Of a stretch of 64,000 nt of DNA, positions 63,142 through 64,000 are shown piece after piece. The stretch's first letter is position 1; each line of letters opens with the position of its first letter. The position numbers were made by a program, and so were the translations under genes. The notes below the pieces were generated by a model. The model saw only the letters and a list, made by a program, of their open reading frames with translations, was not told the DNA's origin and ran no database searches. The stretch is from Calvatia gigantea (lineage: Eukaryota > Basidiomycota > Agaricomycetes > Agaricales > Lycoperdaceae), in the NCBI GenBank assembly GCA_025093985.1, contig JACAAK010000009.1, positions 1,798,001 to 1,862,000 on the forward strand, given 5' to 3'.

Positions 63142-64000
63142 TTAACCAAGCAATCCTTTAACGTATTTCAACAACTCCTTTCCCTGAGTGCTCGATGAGA
63201 AATTGTCACGGGTCCATTTACAGTGACTTACCCCTTGAGACTTCACGCCCGCCACCATTGCCCTTACATCATCCACTTCCATAGCCTCCGCCGAGTCTTT
63301 ACTAGCTTCTCCCTCAGTGGGGAAGATGTCGTGTTCCGGAGTCCGCTTCTGACCTAAACCATAGCGTAGTACTACTGTTAAGACCGCACGCCACCCCTCC
63401 ATGATACCCTTGCTTGCTTGAGGAATGTTGAATTGGCCACTGTTTATTGATCCCGCCACGGGCGGGACAGGTAATGTTGGGATAGACGTTGACCGTACGA
63501 CATAGGGACAGTATGAACGATGTTCGCGCAACAGGTCGAACTGGCGTTGTTGGACCGTCTTTCGTGGGGTGGAGGGGATGGATGAATCGGGGCTGGTCTC
63601 CATCGTAGAATTTGTGATTGTGGATGTTTGAGCAAGGAAAGTCCAAAGGCCTAAGCGGCGTTGACAGAGAGCGCATTGGAGGAGGGCATCGCGTTTGCTG
63701 AGTAAGTGAGTTGGTATATTGAATTTGATCGGCGTGCTCCTACTTGGCGTAAACGAGGGGAATATTGAGGGCGAATGGACCGGAGTACCAGGCGCGGGCG
63801 TAGTATCTCTGGAAGGGGTCGGCCTCCTCGATTTCTGTTCAGCTGTTGGTTGTACGAGTGACCAACCAAAGAGTGCCATGAGAATAGCAGTTTCGGAAGG
63901 AGGATCAGCAGTGAGTTGCTGTCCGACAGCCTCTTCAGAATCTGCAGGGATATTATACGAGGACACTACGGACTTGACGGAGTTCGCTTGGGCTTGAGAC
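63142..64000 (-). CDS. Rsm1/NIPA-like C3HC zinc-finger protein, 5' partial
   Basis: Open to the right edge, so the N-terminus is outside the window. Visible: DSEEAVGQQLTADPPSETAI, KFNIPTHLLSKRDALLQC, and the zinc-binding pair CALCQRRLGLW ... LREHRSYCPYVV of the C3HC/Rsm1 domain. The region between (Ser/Thr/Pro-rich) matches the family's variable insert. Later come MEGWRAVLTVVLRYGLGQKR and a C-terminal KWTRDNFSSSTQGKELLKY ending KGLLG, stop at 63142. Fission yeast Rsm1 works in mRNA export; human NIPA is an F-box-like nuclear protein. Family call is good; function is by analogy. Confidence 0.82.
   Translation of the reverse strand, partial: SQAQANSVKSVVSSYNIPADSEEAVGQQLTADPPSETAILMALFGWSLVQPTAEQKSRRPTPSRDTTPAPGTPVHSPSIFPSFTPSRSTPIKFNIPTHLLSKRDALLQCALCQRRLGLWTFLAQTSTITNSTMETSPDSSIPSTPRKTVQQRQFDLLREHRSYCPYVVRSTSIPTLPVPPVAGSINSGQFNIPQASKGIMEGWRAVLTVVLRYGLGQKRTPEHDIFPTEGEASKDSAEAMEVDDVRAMVAGVKSQGVSHCKWTRDNFSSSTQGKELLKYVKGLLG

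Overview
The window is nuclear DNA of a filamentous basidiomycete, most likely a mushroom-forming agaricomycete. Coding regions are broken by many introns of about 45-65 bases with GT..AG ends. The gene content also fits: a MARVEL protein with a disordered tail, a lineage-type F-box protein, GH128, Yck-type casein kinase, Erg24, and a phosphoketolase/acetate kinase pair. I assembled the gene models by eye from conserved protein motifs and splice sites. Exon borders inside conserved domains are firm; N-termini of disordered proteins are less so. I saw no rRNA, tRNA, CRISPR array or intact transposon.

Layout. 1-8.6 kb: a 5'-truncated OLA1/YchF ATPase, an MMTAG2-family nuclear protein (-), a long disordered proline-rich protein (+), a MARVEL membrane protein (-) and a Mid2-like wall sensor (-). 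10-18.8 kb: two tandem C2H2 proteins, a YEATS-domain protein and a secreted GH128 glucanase, all on +. 19-21.8 kb: ERG24 (-), head to head with a coiled-coil/polyQ protein (+). 22-26.6 kb: acetate kinase (-) head to head with xylulose-5-phosphate phosphoketolase (+), a complete route from pentose phosphate to acetate and ATP under one shared promoter. 27-37.4 kb, all on -: an Hst3/Hst4-like sirtuin, a serine/proline-rich protein, 6-phosphofructo-2-kinase/fructose-2,6-bisphosphatase and a palmitoylated Yck-type casein kinase I. 38.6-44.4 kb, on +: an F-box protein, a DsbA-like oxidoreductase and an Sfk1/Frag1/DRAM membrane protein. 44.6-46.1 kb: an Inn1/Fic1-like C2 protein (-). 46.4-59 kb: two tandem IucA/IucC-type NRPS-independent siderophore (NIS) synthetases (-) and a divergent full-length ABCC transporter (+). 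59.3-64 kb: V-ATPase subunit c, the DEAD-box helicase DBP6, and a partial Rsm1-like zinc-finger protein.

Most notable points. (1) The 46.4-59 kb block looks like a small siderophore locus. The two NIS genes share intron positions, so they arose by duplication. A match to the fungal iron-repressor GATA site lies between them, and an ABCC exporter candidate lies beside them. (2) At least eight conserved genes or domains are broken by what looks like one extra base, always a +1 shift. The two NIS paralogues prove three of these by gap-free alignment to each other. Insertion errors in the assembly are the simplest explanation. (3) The phosphoketolase and acetate kinase genes share a 293-base promoter holding a perfect ATF/CREB palindrome.
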